Source of the DNA: Sternotherus odoratus
Taxonomy: Eukaryota > Chordata > Testudines > Kinosternidae
Length of the DNA stretch: 64,000 nucleotides
Reading direction: 5' to 3'
Assembly: GCA_032164245.1 (NCBI GenBank)
Contig: JAVMKO010000010.1
Span: 47,390,848 to 47,454,847, forward strand
Positions 48,912 to 60,375 of this stretch are shown piece by piece. Position numbers and translations under genes: made by a program. Within the stretch, counting starts at the first letter, position 1, and each line of letters opens with the position of its first letter. A model generated the notes under the pieces. It searched no databases. It had not been told where the DNA came from and saw only the letters and a list, made by a program, of their open reading frames with translations.

Positions 48912-49120
48912 CTAAGGGCATGTCCACCCTGGAGCTAGAAGTGTAACTTCCAATTCAGGGAGACATAGTTGGGCCAGCTCAGATCAAGTTAGTGCACTAA
49001 AAATAGAAGAGTAGCCATGACATTGTGAGCGGCAGGAGTCACTAGCCATCTGAGTACGTGCCTAGATTTTCAGATGGGATTGTACTTGGGGTGTCTAGCC
49101 TGTCCTGCCACTCACACTGC
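48912..49120. mobile_element. Palindromic MITE (PIF/Harbinger-like)
   Basis: It begins taagggcatgtccaccctgg agctagaagtgtaa and has an interior actaaaaatagaagagtagcc. This is the left half of the family whose other copies lie near 2640 and 61117. The right half is decayed. Confidence 0.5.
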
Positions 49121-49658
49121 TGCCACAGCTTCACTATTACTTTTATTACAGCTGTCTGTGAGCTGAAACTTAAACTTCAAGTGCCAGTTCAGACACATCT
49201 AAATGATGTCTGTGGATGAAAGTGGTCCAAGTTAATTCCCCAACCTTCCAAGCAGCCAGGAAGTTGAGGTATATAGGGGAAAGAAGCAAAAGAAGGGTGA
49301 ACGGAGAGAAAAAGGACAGTATCAAATGGGGTAATGGATAATCCCAAAACAAAAACCTGGACCAAAGCCCATTGACTTCAGTGAGATTTAGATCAAGCCT
49401 TAAATGCAAATGTTGCACTACCATTTTTATTGTGGGTGCTGCATTGCAATAGGGTGACCTTGATGTGACATCACAAGTCAAACATGGCAATGCAACTTCA
49501 AGAGTCTTGCACTGGCATTATTTTGTGGCTCTCTGTAATTTCCTTTGAAAGGTCTCCAGCTAGTTTGCATGGAAGATGGAATCATCTTTTAAATTAGCAT
49601 TACCATGTCAAATCACCGAGAACATTATATATATAATCTCAGTAACCTTTTGTTAATT

Positions 49659-49692
49659 TGTCATATTGGAGGCAATTTTCTCCAATATGACA
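49659..49692. repeat. Perfect 13-bp hairpin with 8-nt loop
   Basis: tgtcatattggag (49659-49671), loop gcaatttt, ctccaatatgaca (49680-49692). Confidence 0.9.
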
Positions 49693-50821
49693 GCAATACT
49701 GTCATACGTTTGGGATGATTTCTGTAGAATACTGTAGTGTTTCTAATAAGAGTGCTAAACATTAATAAAAAGGAAAGGGAATAATTTCTGTTTATCTTGA
49801 GAAGTTGTCTTGAGCCTCTGCAAATAAAACCCATGTATTTATATCTCAAGTGTTAAGGAAGTGCTGAGTCTGAAAATGCAGTAAAAATTGGAGTCATTTT
49901 TCTTGACAGTCCAGTGTCTATTTACAACTTGATAATTAAGATATCAATATGCAAATATAAATAATATGGCTATAGATAAGGAAGGGATAGTTATTTAGAT
50001 TTATAAAAGTGAAACAAGAACAGCCCAACTAGTGCTCTGTGTGCCCGTTACGGGGTTGGGACTCACCACCGCGGCGCCTCCTGTTGTTTAGTCCAGGAAT
50101 TAGCTTTGTCAGCTATGGAGCGCCCTCCACTGGTGGTGTCTCACCTGATGTCTGCTCTGCTGCTTGAAGGGACCTGTGTTGCTCCTCACTTGGCAAAGTC
50201 TGTTTCAGGTCACTCCCTGTCTGGTTCAGGACACTGCCCTCCAGAGGTGCCCCCTAGTCCAGTCGCACACCCTTCTGGGGGAGGGGGTTAACCACTCCTG
50301 CTGCGGTGGCCAATCACAACCCCTGTCTAGCCCCTCTGCTCAAGGGTTGGTTGCAGTCTGCCTCTGTTGCTCCTCCATGACCAGGTGTGGTAAAAGGGGG
50401 AAGAGGGAAGGGGAGGGGGGGACCCAGGCCCACCCGCTACTCTGGGTCCTGCCCCAAGGACCCTCTAGTGACAGCCTCCCTGCCCTCCTTCTTTCCCCTT
50501 GTCCAACCACTGTCCCTGAGTCACATGCCCTTTGGCTGCTTGCACCTTCTTGGCCCTTCTAAGCAGGGGCCACAGCCTGGCAGGTAATGGGCTGGAGCTC
50601 TCCTCTGCTTCCACCAAGCCTGCCCAGGACTGCTCTGTCCAAGGTGCTACCCCTGTTCACAGAAGTCTGTCCTGCTCCCACACTAGCCTTTATAGGGCCT
50701 ACCCTAGCCCTGATTGGCTGGCTCTTTCTTGGCCCTGGTTGGCTCCCCACAGGCCCTTAATGATTGGCTGCTAGCCTCTCTAGCCTAATCTATCCCACTT
50801 TCACATGGGGGTGGGGCAGCT

Positions 50822-51070
50822 AAAGAGAACTGGATAAATTCATGGAGGTTAAGTCCATTAATGGCTATTAGCCAGGATGGGTAAGAAATGGTGTCCCTAG
50901 CCTCTGTTTGTCAGAGGGGAATGATGGATGGCAGGAGAGAGATCACTTGATCATTACCTGTTAGGTTCACTCACTCCGGGGCACCTGGCATTGGCCACTG
51001 TCGGTAGACAGGATACTGGGCTAGATGGACCGTTGGTCTGACCCAGTATGGCCGTTCTTATGTTCTTATG
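50822..51070 (+). mobile_element. CR1 LINE 3' end, well preserved
   Basis: It contains aagtccattaatggctatta gccagg, then gagagagatcacttgatcat and ggatactgggctagatggac. It ends with the 8-bp terminal repeat ttcttatg twice, the hallmark of CR1 3' ends. This is the least decayed CR1 piece in the window. 5'-truncated, no coding part. Confidence 0.88.
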
Positions 51071-51982
51071 CCCTACCACAGTGCCCTTGACAATTTTTTT
51101 AAAATGTACTAAAATACCTGGACCTGTCCATAGGTGCTGGAACTAGGGGTACAGAGGCTGCTGCAGCACCCCTTGACTTGAAGTGGTTTCCATTATATAC
51201 AGGATTTACAGTTTGCTTCAAAGACTCACAGCACCCCCACTATACAAATAGTTCCATCACCCATTTCTCCATATCAATTCAATAGAGTAACTATTGTAGG
51301 TTCTAGATTCTTGTACTGTGCTCATCACCATAGTACCAACAAAAACAAGAACCCCTTAAAGTGGTTTTCTTTTCCTGAACAAGAGGCTGCCACCAGTGCT
51401 GGTGGGGATCAGGCCAGAGCACTGCTGCTGAGGTGGATCCCCAGCGCCTCATCTCTAGTTGATTAAAAAATGCTGGCCAAGGTTTTCTGATACAGCTCAT
51501 CACCAGTGGGTGCTGTGAGGAGGGGAGTAGGTGTCTTGGATTTGGTTACAGCTTCTGGACCCTTAGATTGGCTTTTTGTAGGATTTAGCAAAGTTTAGAG
51601 CAGCTGAAGGCTGCGCTGAGTTCCACCAACTGTTAATAGCTCCCACAGATCCATCTGGGGACAGTCGAAGTGCAATACATTTCTTCAGCACTCACTCCTC
51701 TCGGTACACCATATGCCCCCTACACAGGTATATGAGCCAGTTATGGTTACTCTCCACCATCAGGCAACTCCCTGCTCCAAAAAACATATAAAGTTAGTTA
51801 ATAAGGCACAAGAGATGGATGAAATAAATGGGTGAGTATATGGGAGGAAGAGAAGGTGACAGTAATGGCTACAAGCTGTTTTGGTGTCAACGAGCCACGT
51901 ATATAATATAGCTCGCCTCAGTTAGATGGAGATCACTATGCTTCAAATAGATGCCTTAGAAAAATGCTGGTTAAAATAAACT

Positions 51983-53227
51983 TGTAGCAGCAGGTTCATA
52001 AGAATCCATAATTTGCTCTTATTATATTTGTGCATGAGAAACAGAAAGTGTGTGGGCAATATATGCTTAGTTCCTGTTCTCAGGTTAGTGGGACTGACCT
52101 TATAAAATTTAAAATATAGTTCTGTCTGTAGGAGGATAATTTTATAATTGTAATAATTGTTATAAGAATTGATGTAAACTTTAATTTCATTCTATAACAG
52201 AAAGGAATGACTGAAACTGCATGATGTTTCCGGTATGCATTATAATTAGGACCTGTTATGAAGTTTAGTTAGTAAGAGACAGGATTTTGTATTGTCTATG
52301 ATAAATAGATTAAAGAAATGTTGAGGGCCTGAAGCCCCCAATGTGAATTGTTTTAGTTATAAGATTTAGCAAGGCTTAATTTACAATGTATTCTGTATTC
52401 TGCTATCTTTAAGGATGTCTGTAAGAGATTGTGTGATTCTTTGTATGAAAGAGGAATAGGTGTATCAAGAAGAGATAAGTGTGAAGCCATCACAAATATC
52501 CAAAGGGGGTCAAGCAAAGTGAGAGACTTAAAAAGACCAGAGGACAAGGAGACAAATCAGAAAACATCCATTGTATCAGATGCTAAACATGTTATGCACC
52601 TTTGACAACCTCAGAGGTGAGAAAACACCCCCATAGGTGAGACAACAAATAGAAGATAATGATGGGAAGCCAGACAATAACCATCAAAGGATGACAGTGG
52701 GGAAACCCCAAGATTAACACCACTTAAGAACTTTGGGTTCAGTCCTGCAAAGCCTCAGAGCATCATGACCAACAGAGACCCCCAGCTTCTTACTCGTGAT
52801 CAATCTAACTGGCCATCAATCTAACTGGCCAGTCGAGCTACAACAAGAGACTGGTAACTATGAACATCAACTCGCAGGATTGTCAAGAATCAGAGAGGTA
52901 GCCGTGTTAGTTCTGAATAGCAGAGGTAACAAAGTCCTGTGGCACCTTAAAGACTAACTATAAAGTTTTGAAGCATAAGCTTTCGTGGGCTAATACCCAC
53001 TTCGTCGGATGCAAGCATTAGCCCACGAAAGCTTATGCTTCAAAACTTTATAGTTAGTCTTTAAGGTGCCACAGGACTTTGTTACCTCTGGCAGGACTGT
53101 GTGCATGGTGTGTGTGTGTGTGTGTGTGAGACTGAAATGCATATGCTAACTGTGTTGTATTTTTAATAAAGTATGGCGTATTGTCTTCCTCTTATAAAAG
53201 ATCCCGTGTGCTTTGTATAGCATAACA
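51983..53227 (+). mobile_element. Probable ERV LTR carrying a PLE foldback
   Basis: An AT-rich U3-like region starting TGTAGCAGCAGG leads into purine-rich sequence, then (TG)n, AATAAA near 53165 and a U5-like end cccgtgtgctttgtatagca taaca. The PLE copy at 52885-53090 sits within it. No convincing target duplication was found, so limits and class are inferred. A 16-bp tandem duplication (atcaatctaactggcc) lies at about 52800-52830. Confidence 0.45.
52885..53090. mobile_element. PLE foldback with perfect 74-bp arms and 22-nt loop
   Basis: 52921-52994 and 53017-53090 are exact reverse complements (74 of 74). The loop 52995-53016 contains cttcgtcggatgc, so the minus strand keeps a full hammerhead-like core: CCGACGA, stem GTGGG/CCCAC, GAAA. 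A further part, atcagagaggtagccgtgtt, stands only at the left. The insert is flanked by gcaggattgt (52874) and gcaggactgt (53091), 9 of 10 identical, a likely target duplication. The perfect arms mean it is recent or has been kept identical by conversion. Confidence 0.85.
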
Positions 53228-54261
53228 TGTCTCCTGCTTCTATTCAAGGAGTCTGCTAATTTCCTTAATATTTATTGAATGAAAGCAGTAAGACAACCTT
53301 AACTTAACTTTGAGCACTGCCTGGATTTAAGGGCCCAAATGTCACTTTTCACAGACCATTGATTTATTTCAAAATAGCTGTAGCCACATTAAATCATTAA
53401 TGAAGGGATTGTATTTTTCCTCTGAAGATACAGAGATATATAGCTTGTGGAAAGAAATCTAACACAGCCTCCCCATCCACAACAAATCTGAACAGACTCT
53501 AAAGAATGGAATTGTCCAGTCATCTTGGGCTTTACATAACTCATTTTGACTACTTCTTGTGGTCTGAAAGGGAAAGGACTGTATAAGGGGCTTCCTTAAA
53601 TATCAGCTGAATCTAGAGCAGCAATGGGAGTTGAGTTTGAGAAGAACTGCCTAGTTGAGAGGAAAGACTGAAGATGCAGGCAAGGTACTTAAGGGCATGC
53701 GTAACTTTAAGCACATATTCAAATTGCAATAGAAGATGAGATGTGAATTATCCAAGCAAGCCACAGGTATTCTCTCTGTAAAATGTGTTTGAAATGTTGA
53801 TGTAGGCAGAAATTTGCCTCTGGGCAGCTTTGACTGGCCCAACTCAGCATTTATCCAGTAGATCTCTGTAGTAGATACTGTTATCCTTGGCAATGTTACA
53901 AGAGTTATATCTTGGAATGAATTAATTGTTTAGCAATTTCTTCAGTGTATTGGAAACATGCTTTATTTATTTTTCTCCCCCATTTAGCACAAGTGATTAG
54001 AAATGCACCCTTTTGCATTGCTCTCATAACCATTATTTGTTGTGCTGGAAGAAAAAATGCGGGTTCATTGCACCTACAGGACTGGGCGCCAGTTGCAGCC
54101 ATCTGTGGTGCTTCCTGCAGTGGAACTGTGGGAAAGTTCCCCTGAAATGAAGATTTCATTGCTCTGCTATCTTCCAAGCAAATATTTTGCTTCAGGGAGA
54201 AGGGAATGTACCAAAATGCTCAAGAGAGAGATAACAAAACTTGAAAATCTTCAGATGTAGC

Positions 54262-54965
54262 AAAGCTGCTTTAAGAGGCTAAACAAATCCCTGGTACCAT
54301 TGGAACCCAAAGGCAGTTAGTTGTTCCAGGTTAATCAAGACACTGGGGCCAATTAAGAACCTTCTAGAAAGCAGCAGAAATAGCTAGCCTGATTGGGACA
54401 CCTGAAACCAATCAGGGACTGGCTGAAACCAGTTAAAAAAACCCAACCTCCCAGTTAGTTGGGGGTGTGGGGGATATCAGGAGCTGAGGGAGGAAGTTGG
54501 TCTTTTGGAGAGACTGAGCTTGTAGACACCATACCATATATAATGAAGGAGGCTCTGAGGTAAGGGTGAAGTGGAGTTTGAGGAAGGGTGGACTGCTGTG
54601 GGGAAGTAGCTCACTGAATTGTGTGTGTTCTGTTGCTAAAAGGTCAGCCATCATAGCTGATACTGTTAGGGTCTCTGGGCTGGAGTCCGGAGTAGAGGAT
54701 GGGCCCAGGCTCCCCCCTTTTCTGCCTCCCCTAATTAATCACTGAGATTGGGGAGACAACAGAGACTGTGCAAGGATGGATAGCTTCTCCTCACCTCCCT
54801 CGCTGGCTTATTATGAAAATGGCTCAATAGGCTGTGATCCTTGTCTCTAGAGAGAGAAGGGCTATGTGGAGGGTCACAGTGGAGGGTCTAAGGCTAGTAA
54901 AATCTGCCAGGAAGTGTAGGATCCATGGAGACAAGGACAGAATCACTCTATGAATAAAGACACTA
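54262..54965 (+). repeat. LTR-like interspersed repeat
   Basis: gctgctttaagaggctaaac aaatccc opens it. Then come gaaaccaatcagggactggc tgaaacc, a TATA-like ccatatataatga near 54534, and ggtctctgggctggagtccg (shared with 2343). It ends near gaataaagacact (AATAAA). The layout fits a solo LTR of a reptile family. No target duplication found. Confidence 0.4.
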
Positions 54966-55255
54966 GAGCTGGTTGGAAAATGGTATGTTGGGGGGGGGGG
55001 AGGTGCAGGGGAGGGAACCTTTCTACATAACTTTGGTTTTTTTAGAAAAAAATTATGAACTTTTTAATTTTTAAAAAAAAAAAATTTTGAAAATGTTTTT
55101 TGGTAAAATGAAAACCAAACATTGTACCAAAAATGATTAGGTATTTGGTATTTTGGCCAAGGTGAAAATGTTTATTTTAGTTGAAAAGCCATTTTTGTTT
55201 AAATATTTAAAGTAAATATAAATTAAAGGTGTTGGGTTTTTTTTTTTTTGCCATC
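54964..55255. repeat. AT-rich interspersed repeat
   Basis: It starts agagctggttggaaaatgg and is followed by G10 and long A/T runs with gaaaa/ttttggtaaaatg units. Related in texture and terminus to 23380-23770 and 30480-31225. Confidence 0.35.
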
Positions 55256-55259
55256 TCTA

Positions 55260-57255
55260 CTACTGATTACCCACATACTTCAATCACAGTGTAGCACAAG
55301 GAGTGAGGTTTTTTCTGAGATCACCTTTGCAGCTGGCTGGCTGATAAGGTTCACCCTACCCTCAAACCTCTTCCACGCCTATCTGAGGCCAGCTCTTTCT
55401 CCATCAGGAGATGTTGGAAACAGATCAGTTATTTTCCCTCTCCCAGACAGCTTTTTTTCCCATGACAGAAAAATACATGTCAAATACGGCAATGAGGATG
55501 CTCTCTCGATGAGGGGTATTGCCTTTCTGGGAGGGAAATATTAGAAATATCCAGTGGAGCCATGCCAATTTCCACCATTTGAGGTTCTGGTCTTAGATCA
55601 ATAGCTCTAGGAAGAAATAACACCTATTATTTTGAAAATGGAATTAAAATAAAATAATCAAAAACTCATAATTAAATCTGAAAACAAACACAATGAAGTG
55701 TGTGTGGGAGGTGTGCTTTGTCTTTTAATATTTTGCACAGTATCTGAAGATAATGTGTTTAAAGCAGACAGAATTGTAATGTTTGGAAGACTGAATTGCA
55801 TGAACAAGTATCCATTATTCTTGCATGAAATGGAATAATTGTAAATTGATGGCCAAAATGCTATATGTTTGATACACCACAGTGGTGAAGTTCCACTGCT
55901 TTCTTTCATTGATTTCTACTGATTTTTAGTGCTGTTACATTAATGTGAAACTGGAGTAACAGAGGGAGAATGAGGTCCTACTACATATTTCAATATGCTT
56001 CCTGCAGCAACCTATAGCTTCTACTTCAGACTGTAACAGACTCACATGGGCCTGACTGCAGAAGTAACAAGGGCTAACAGCTCCTCTTGATTTCAGGAGT
56101 TGGACACACACACTTGCTTTTCAAATCAGCCCAACAGCATGTTCTGATAGAGGAATATCACAGCTTCAGGTATATGTGCTGCAGGAATGCATTTGGGGAA
56201 TGGTATGCATGTGGTATCTCTATGAAATATTAGTGATTCATCAGTGTCACCTACTTAAAATGACTGTGTAACCAAAGCTGTCATGTTGCTATACATTAGG
56301 GTTTTTTAAAAAATGCATCTTCTGGATGTGTCTGAGCTGAATGATAGGTTCTTAAAATACAATTCCTGTTGGTAAATCATATTGGTAGATATTGACTTAT
56401 ATCCTAGATTTACTCCTTTTTGGCCATCCTATCTAAAGATCTTGGCTGGTGAGCATAACTGGGAGTAAAATACATAGAGCCCATTAAGACAGCAGATACA
56501 GTGAAATTACTGATCTTTCTCTATCAGAAAGCTCATTGTTCTACAGGGTCCTGGACAATTTGAAGACTTTTAAGGATGCTTCCCAGTTGACTAGGAGAGA
56601 GAAAGTTTTGCTTCACATTTTAAGCCTACTGAAGTGCCCAGGACTTAAAAAGAAATGATAAAAACACAGACCAAAATGTTTCCCTTTAACATATCTGACT
56701 GTAATCCATTATCCAAGGCCTTCTTGTGTACTACATCATCAGAGCAATGTTCTTTGACTACTTTTATAAATTATTCATACATCTTTTTATATCACCGACT
56801 GTGGCACCAGCTGGGGACAAACAAATATTACAAACATGGCACCAATAAAAAAGAATGTATAATCAGTCTTTAAAAATTCTTTATGTTTTGCCAAGGCTCG
56901 CACATCACAGTAGAATGTTAACAACCACTAGAGCCCTCCAGTTCGAAGCATTCCTGACTACAAATGCTGTTGTTGTTTTAATACTGTTTTCTAAATGCAG
57001 CCCATTTTCAGCTTTCATAAATGTGATGGACTTCTTTGAATACAGTCAGATTTTTTAAAATTCAAACATCGCTTGTAAAGCTTAAAACAAGCTTAATGCT
57101 TTTACTTGTTACAGATTAAAGATAAATATTTGAAATACAGGTGGGAAGCTTCTGAAAGGACACATGGTTTTAAGGTTTACTGGCTTGAATTCAAAGCAGA
57201 TACTTACACTGATGTTACTGCCTGTGGGGGCTGTATTTCCACTTGTGATAAAGGA
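55260..57255. other. No recognisable feature
   Basis: No gene, RNA or nameable repeat seen. Confidence 0.4.
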
Positions 57256-57267
57256 ATTCATTTAGGA

Positions 57268-58014
57268 CATGGGTGTCCAATCTTTTGGCTTTCCTGGGCC
57301 ACATTGGAAGAAGACGAGTTGTCCTGCGTGTGGCAGGGTGGGCCTGACCCAGCCTGCTTTCCCTTTAAGAGGGAGAAAAACCCTCTGCAAACCTCCCTGC
57401 AGAGGAGCCTAATCAGCCACCTGGGCTGCAGAGCAATCAGCCTGGATGGGTTGCACATGGCAGCCTCCCCAGGAGGGATATAGGCCTGCCAGGAAGGAAG
57501 CCCAGGGTGGTGGTGGTGGTGGTGGTGGTGTGGTAGTGTGGTAGTGTGGAGTGAGATAGAGAGAAGGAGCTAAGCTGTAGAGCTGGGTGTAGAGCTGTAA
57601 GCTATAGAGCTGTGTATATTGGTGGTGGGGCCTTGCACTGTGAAATAAAGAGCACTGTTTGGAGCCAAAGAAGAGTTTCCTGCCTGTTTCTGAAGAGGGG
57701 TGAGAAGGCGATCTCCTACACGGGCCACACGAGTTGTCTTGGGCCACGCGTTATGCCTACTATACACGAATTCTTTGTCACAATTCATTTTACGCGACAT
57801 TAGAGTCCTCTCACTCTTTATTTTATTAGTCAATTTTATCAGTTTTTCGGTTTTTTGGTCGAACAGTTTGCAATTATAATGCGAATTACGAATAATACTC
57901 CGTTATTTGTGGACGTAATCTCATAACGTTGTAAGTTTATGATTTTGTGTTGGGCTGCATTCATAGCCGTCCTGGGCCGCATGCGGCCCACGGGCCACAG
58001 GTTGGACAAGCCTG
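57268..58014. mobile_element. hAT MITE with perfect 8-bp TSD, interrupted by an LTR
   Basis: The left end catgggtgtccaatcttttg and right end ggttggacaagcctg are inverted. atttagga flanks both sides (57260-57267 and 58015-58022). The hAT body is split at 57328/57721 by the LTR. The right part still holds the characteristic gggccgcatgcggcccacgg gcc. Without the LTR the element would be about 355 bp, non-coding. Confidence 0.85.
57329..57720 (+). mobile_element. Solo LTR (392 bp) inside a hAT element
   Basis: It begins TGTGGCAGGGTG and ends ATCTCCTACA. It is the same family as 14949: tttaagagggagaaaaaccc, cacctgggctgcagagcaat, the TATA block gggatataggcctgcc near 57475, and AATAAA at 57644-57649. 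A (TGG)n run lies at about 57510-57530. It is shorter than the 488-bp copies because the gagctgta minisatellite has only a few units. The target duplication is not clear (tgcg against cggg). Confidence 0.8.
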
Positions 58015-58029
58015 ATTTAGGAGAAGGAT

Positions 58030-59240
58030 AGAGTAGGTAGTGGATTTCTCCATGGAGTAGAGGCATAAGGATAGTATTCCAGAGAGTTTCAATCCTACTT
58101 AAACAATATAGGCTCCATAACATTTTTTGGGGGAAGTGAAATTGGTTCAATCCAGGCTTCAGCTCTAGAATCTAAACTCTTTTAGGAAGGGGAACCACAG
58201 ATACTGCAGGGAAGTGCTGCTTTGTTCTGCTGATGTTTCAGCAAGAACAGATTAAGGTTACCTGCATCCACCAGATACATGGGGCCTCCAGTCTGTGTAT
58301 GGATTGCTGGGGTGATGGCAGAGTCACAAAATTTGGGACTTGTTAAAAGTTCCACACCATCCAACCTGTTTCATCTTGCCTTACGCCACTGATGTGTTCC
58401 AAGTTTGCATGATGACATACAGTTACATCCAGCAACGGCAGAAGTGTGTATTGTCTGTGTACAGTGCTTGATTCATTAGGCAGCAATGTACACATGTTCA
58501 GAGCCAGTAAACTGATGTAGCTCTGTTTAAGTTGTTGACTTCCTCAGGCTGAAAATCCTGGTGCAATATGTTTGTGCCATTCATAAATGACCACATACAT
58601 TTCACCATCCTGCCAGCTCTGCACTTTTAGTTTGTATTTGCAGGCTGAGATTTTCAAGAGCACCCAAGGAAACTAGGGGAACTCTGGTACCGCAGCCCTG
58701 CTGCTCCCCTGTCAGCGCTCTGTGACATGTGTGTTGATTGCAGCATTCACAGTTGGCACTGTACAGATTAGTTGAGAAGATCATATAGTATTTCTTTCTC
58801 TTCCCTGATAGGGTGTTTTATATAACTATTGGCCACAGGGCAAAGTGTGGCTATTACAGCTGAGTATACAATTCAGAATTCATGCTGGGTTGCTTAATTG
58901 AGTAAGTTATACAAGCTAATTGATAAGTTACATAGGCTATTTGCATATGACTGGGGGGGAATTGCAAATGGTGCAATTAACTGTAATCTTATCAGTTTCA
59001 AGGAGCTGCAGACTAAGAATCATCCAATGAAGAAATTCACAAATAATTTGAATTTGAGAACTTTTGCAATCAGCTTGTGGATAACTTCCAAATGGATTTT
59101 TTTTTAAAGGGCAAAATTCATTGATTAAATTTATTCATAGTGAATTATTTATTCTCTGTACTACTGAATGTCACAAAATTTGTAGCAATTCCATGCTTAT
59201 TATTATTTATGTATGTCCTTTTCTTGGATACAATTCTTCT
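58030..59240. other. No recognisable feature
   Basis: No gene, RNA or nameable repeat seen. Confidence 0.4.
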
Positions 59241-59248
59241 CCTTAAGG

Positions 59249-59539
59249 CGGGGGTTCTCAAACTTTCCCCTTCTGTGACCCATTTTTACTGTCTTTCAGT
59301 TCTCACGGACCCTTGTATGTCCGCCGAAAAGCCGTCAAATTGATTACTTCCACATTCGGCAGCTATTCTTGGTGGACATGCCGAGCGCTCCTGAAATAGA
59401 TTGGCATGTCCACCGAAAAGCCACCAAACGCGGAAGTAATCACTTTGGTGGCTTTTCAGCGGCGCAAGGAACTCGCGACCCCTCGAGAGGCACCTGGTGA
59501 CCCCCCGAGGGGTCGCAACCCCCAGTTTGAGAACCACCG
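59249..59539. mobile_element. hAT MITE (291 bp) with strongly palindromic interior
   Basis: The ends cgggggttctcaaact and agtttgagaaccaccg are inverted. Flanks ccttaagg (59241-59248) and cattaaga (59540-59547) agree at 6 of 8. Two internal arms pair: gccgaaaagccgtcaaattg attacttcc against ggaagtaatcactttggtgg cttttcagcggc, and ggtggacatgcc against ggcatgtccacc. Non-coding. Confidence 0.8.
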
Positions 59540-60242
59540 CATTAAGACATCTTTAACTTGGTCTCCACATTTAAGGTCCGATCCACTTCCAAAGGCACCC
59601 ATTAACTTCAATAGTTGCTGGGTTGGTTGTTTTTAGTTTTAGTTGTTTTTAACTTCCCTTCAGAATTCTCACTAACTCTTAACTGAGTGCGTGACCTAGA
59701 CAATTTCAAACAAATTTCAAACCGTTATCAACATTATTGATCGTAAATACACACAATGACTATAAATAGCAATTTTTTTCTATTTTCTATTTCACACTAT
59801 TTTGTAGACTTTGGGCTGTTAATATAGTGCAATACATAATTTAACACTAAAAGGCTAAGATTTTACACTCAATATGTATATTTTTACAGTATTTGTATTA
59901 TCACACAATGATTTGTATTGTAGGTCATTCAGTTCTAATGTTCCTTGAAGCCTGGAAACCCATGACTTGAAATGCCTCTCCCAGTCAAATACAGGTGTAT
60001 TTCATATATTCCTGGGATATTTTATAGTAAGCAACTGTAAGGATAATATATCTGTGAGCACATGCTAGTTGACAATAGACACTACATTTATGTTGCTAAA
60101 GCCAAGAAAGGAAGGGAGAGGCATTTTAATTTGTTGTTCAACTGGGAAAAGAAGGCATGAGATGGACATTTTCAAGGCTGATTGCAATGTTAGTTTGCTC
60201 TATGAAGGCAAAGATCTATCTTTGTGCTGACTGAAGTTGGTA

Positions 60243-60354
60243 CTTGTTGGACACTTCCACTGCTTGCATCCGACAAAGTGGGTATTAGCCCACGAAAGCT
60301 TATGTTTCAATACTTTAGTTAGTCTTTAAGGTGCCACAGGACTCTTTGTTACCT
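60243..60354 (+). mobile_element. PLE insertion, 112 bp, with 12-bp TSD
   Basis: ctgaagttggta stands at 60231-60242 and 60355-60366. The insert holds gcatccgacaaagtgggtat, gcccacgaaagcttatg and ends ttgttacctct. The hammerhead-like core has a second change here (CCGACAA). It stops at the inner end ttacctct rather than at ctctctgat as the copy at 12644 does. Confidence 0.85.
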
Positions 60355-60375
60355 CTGAAGTTGGTATGTTATTAG

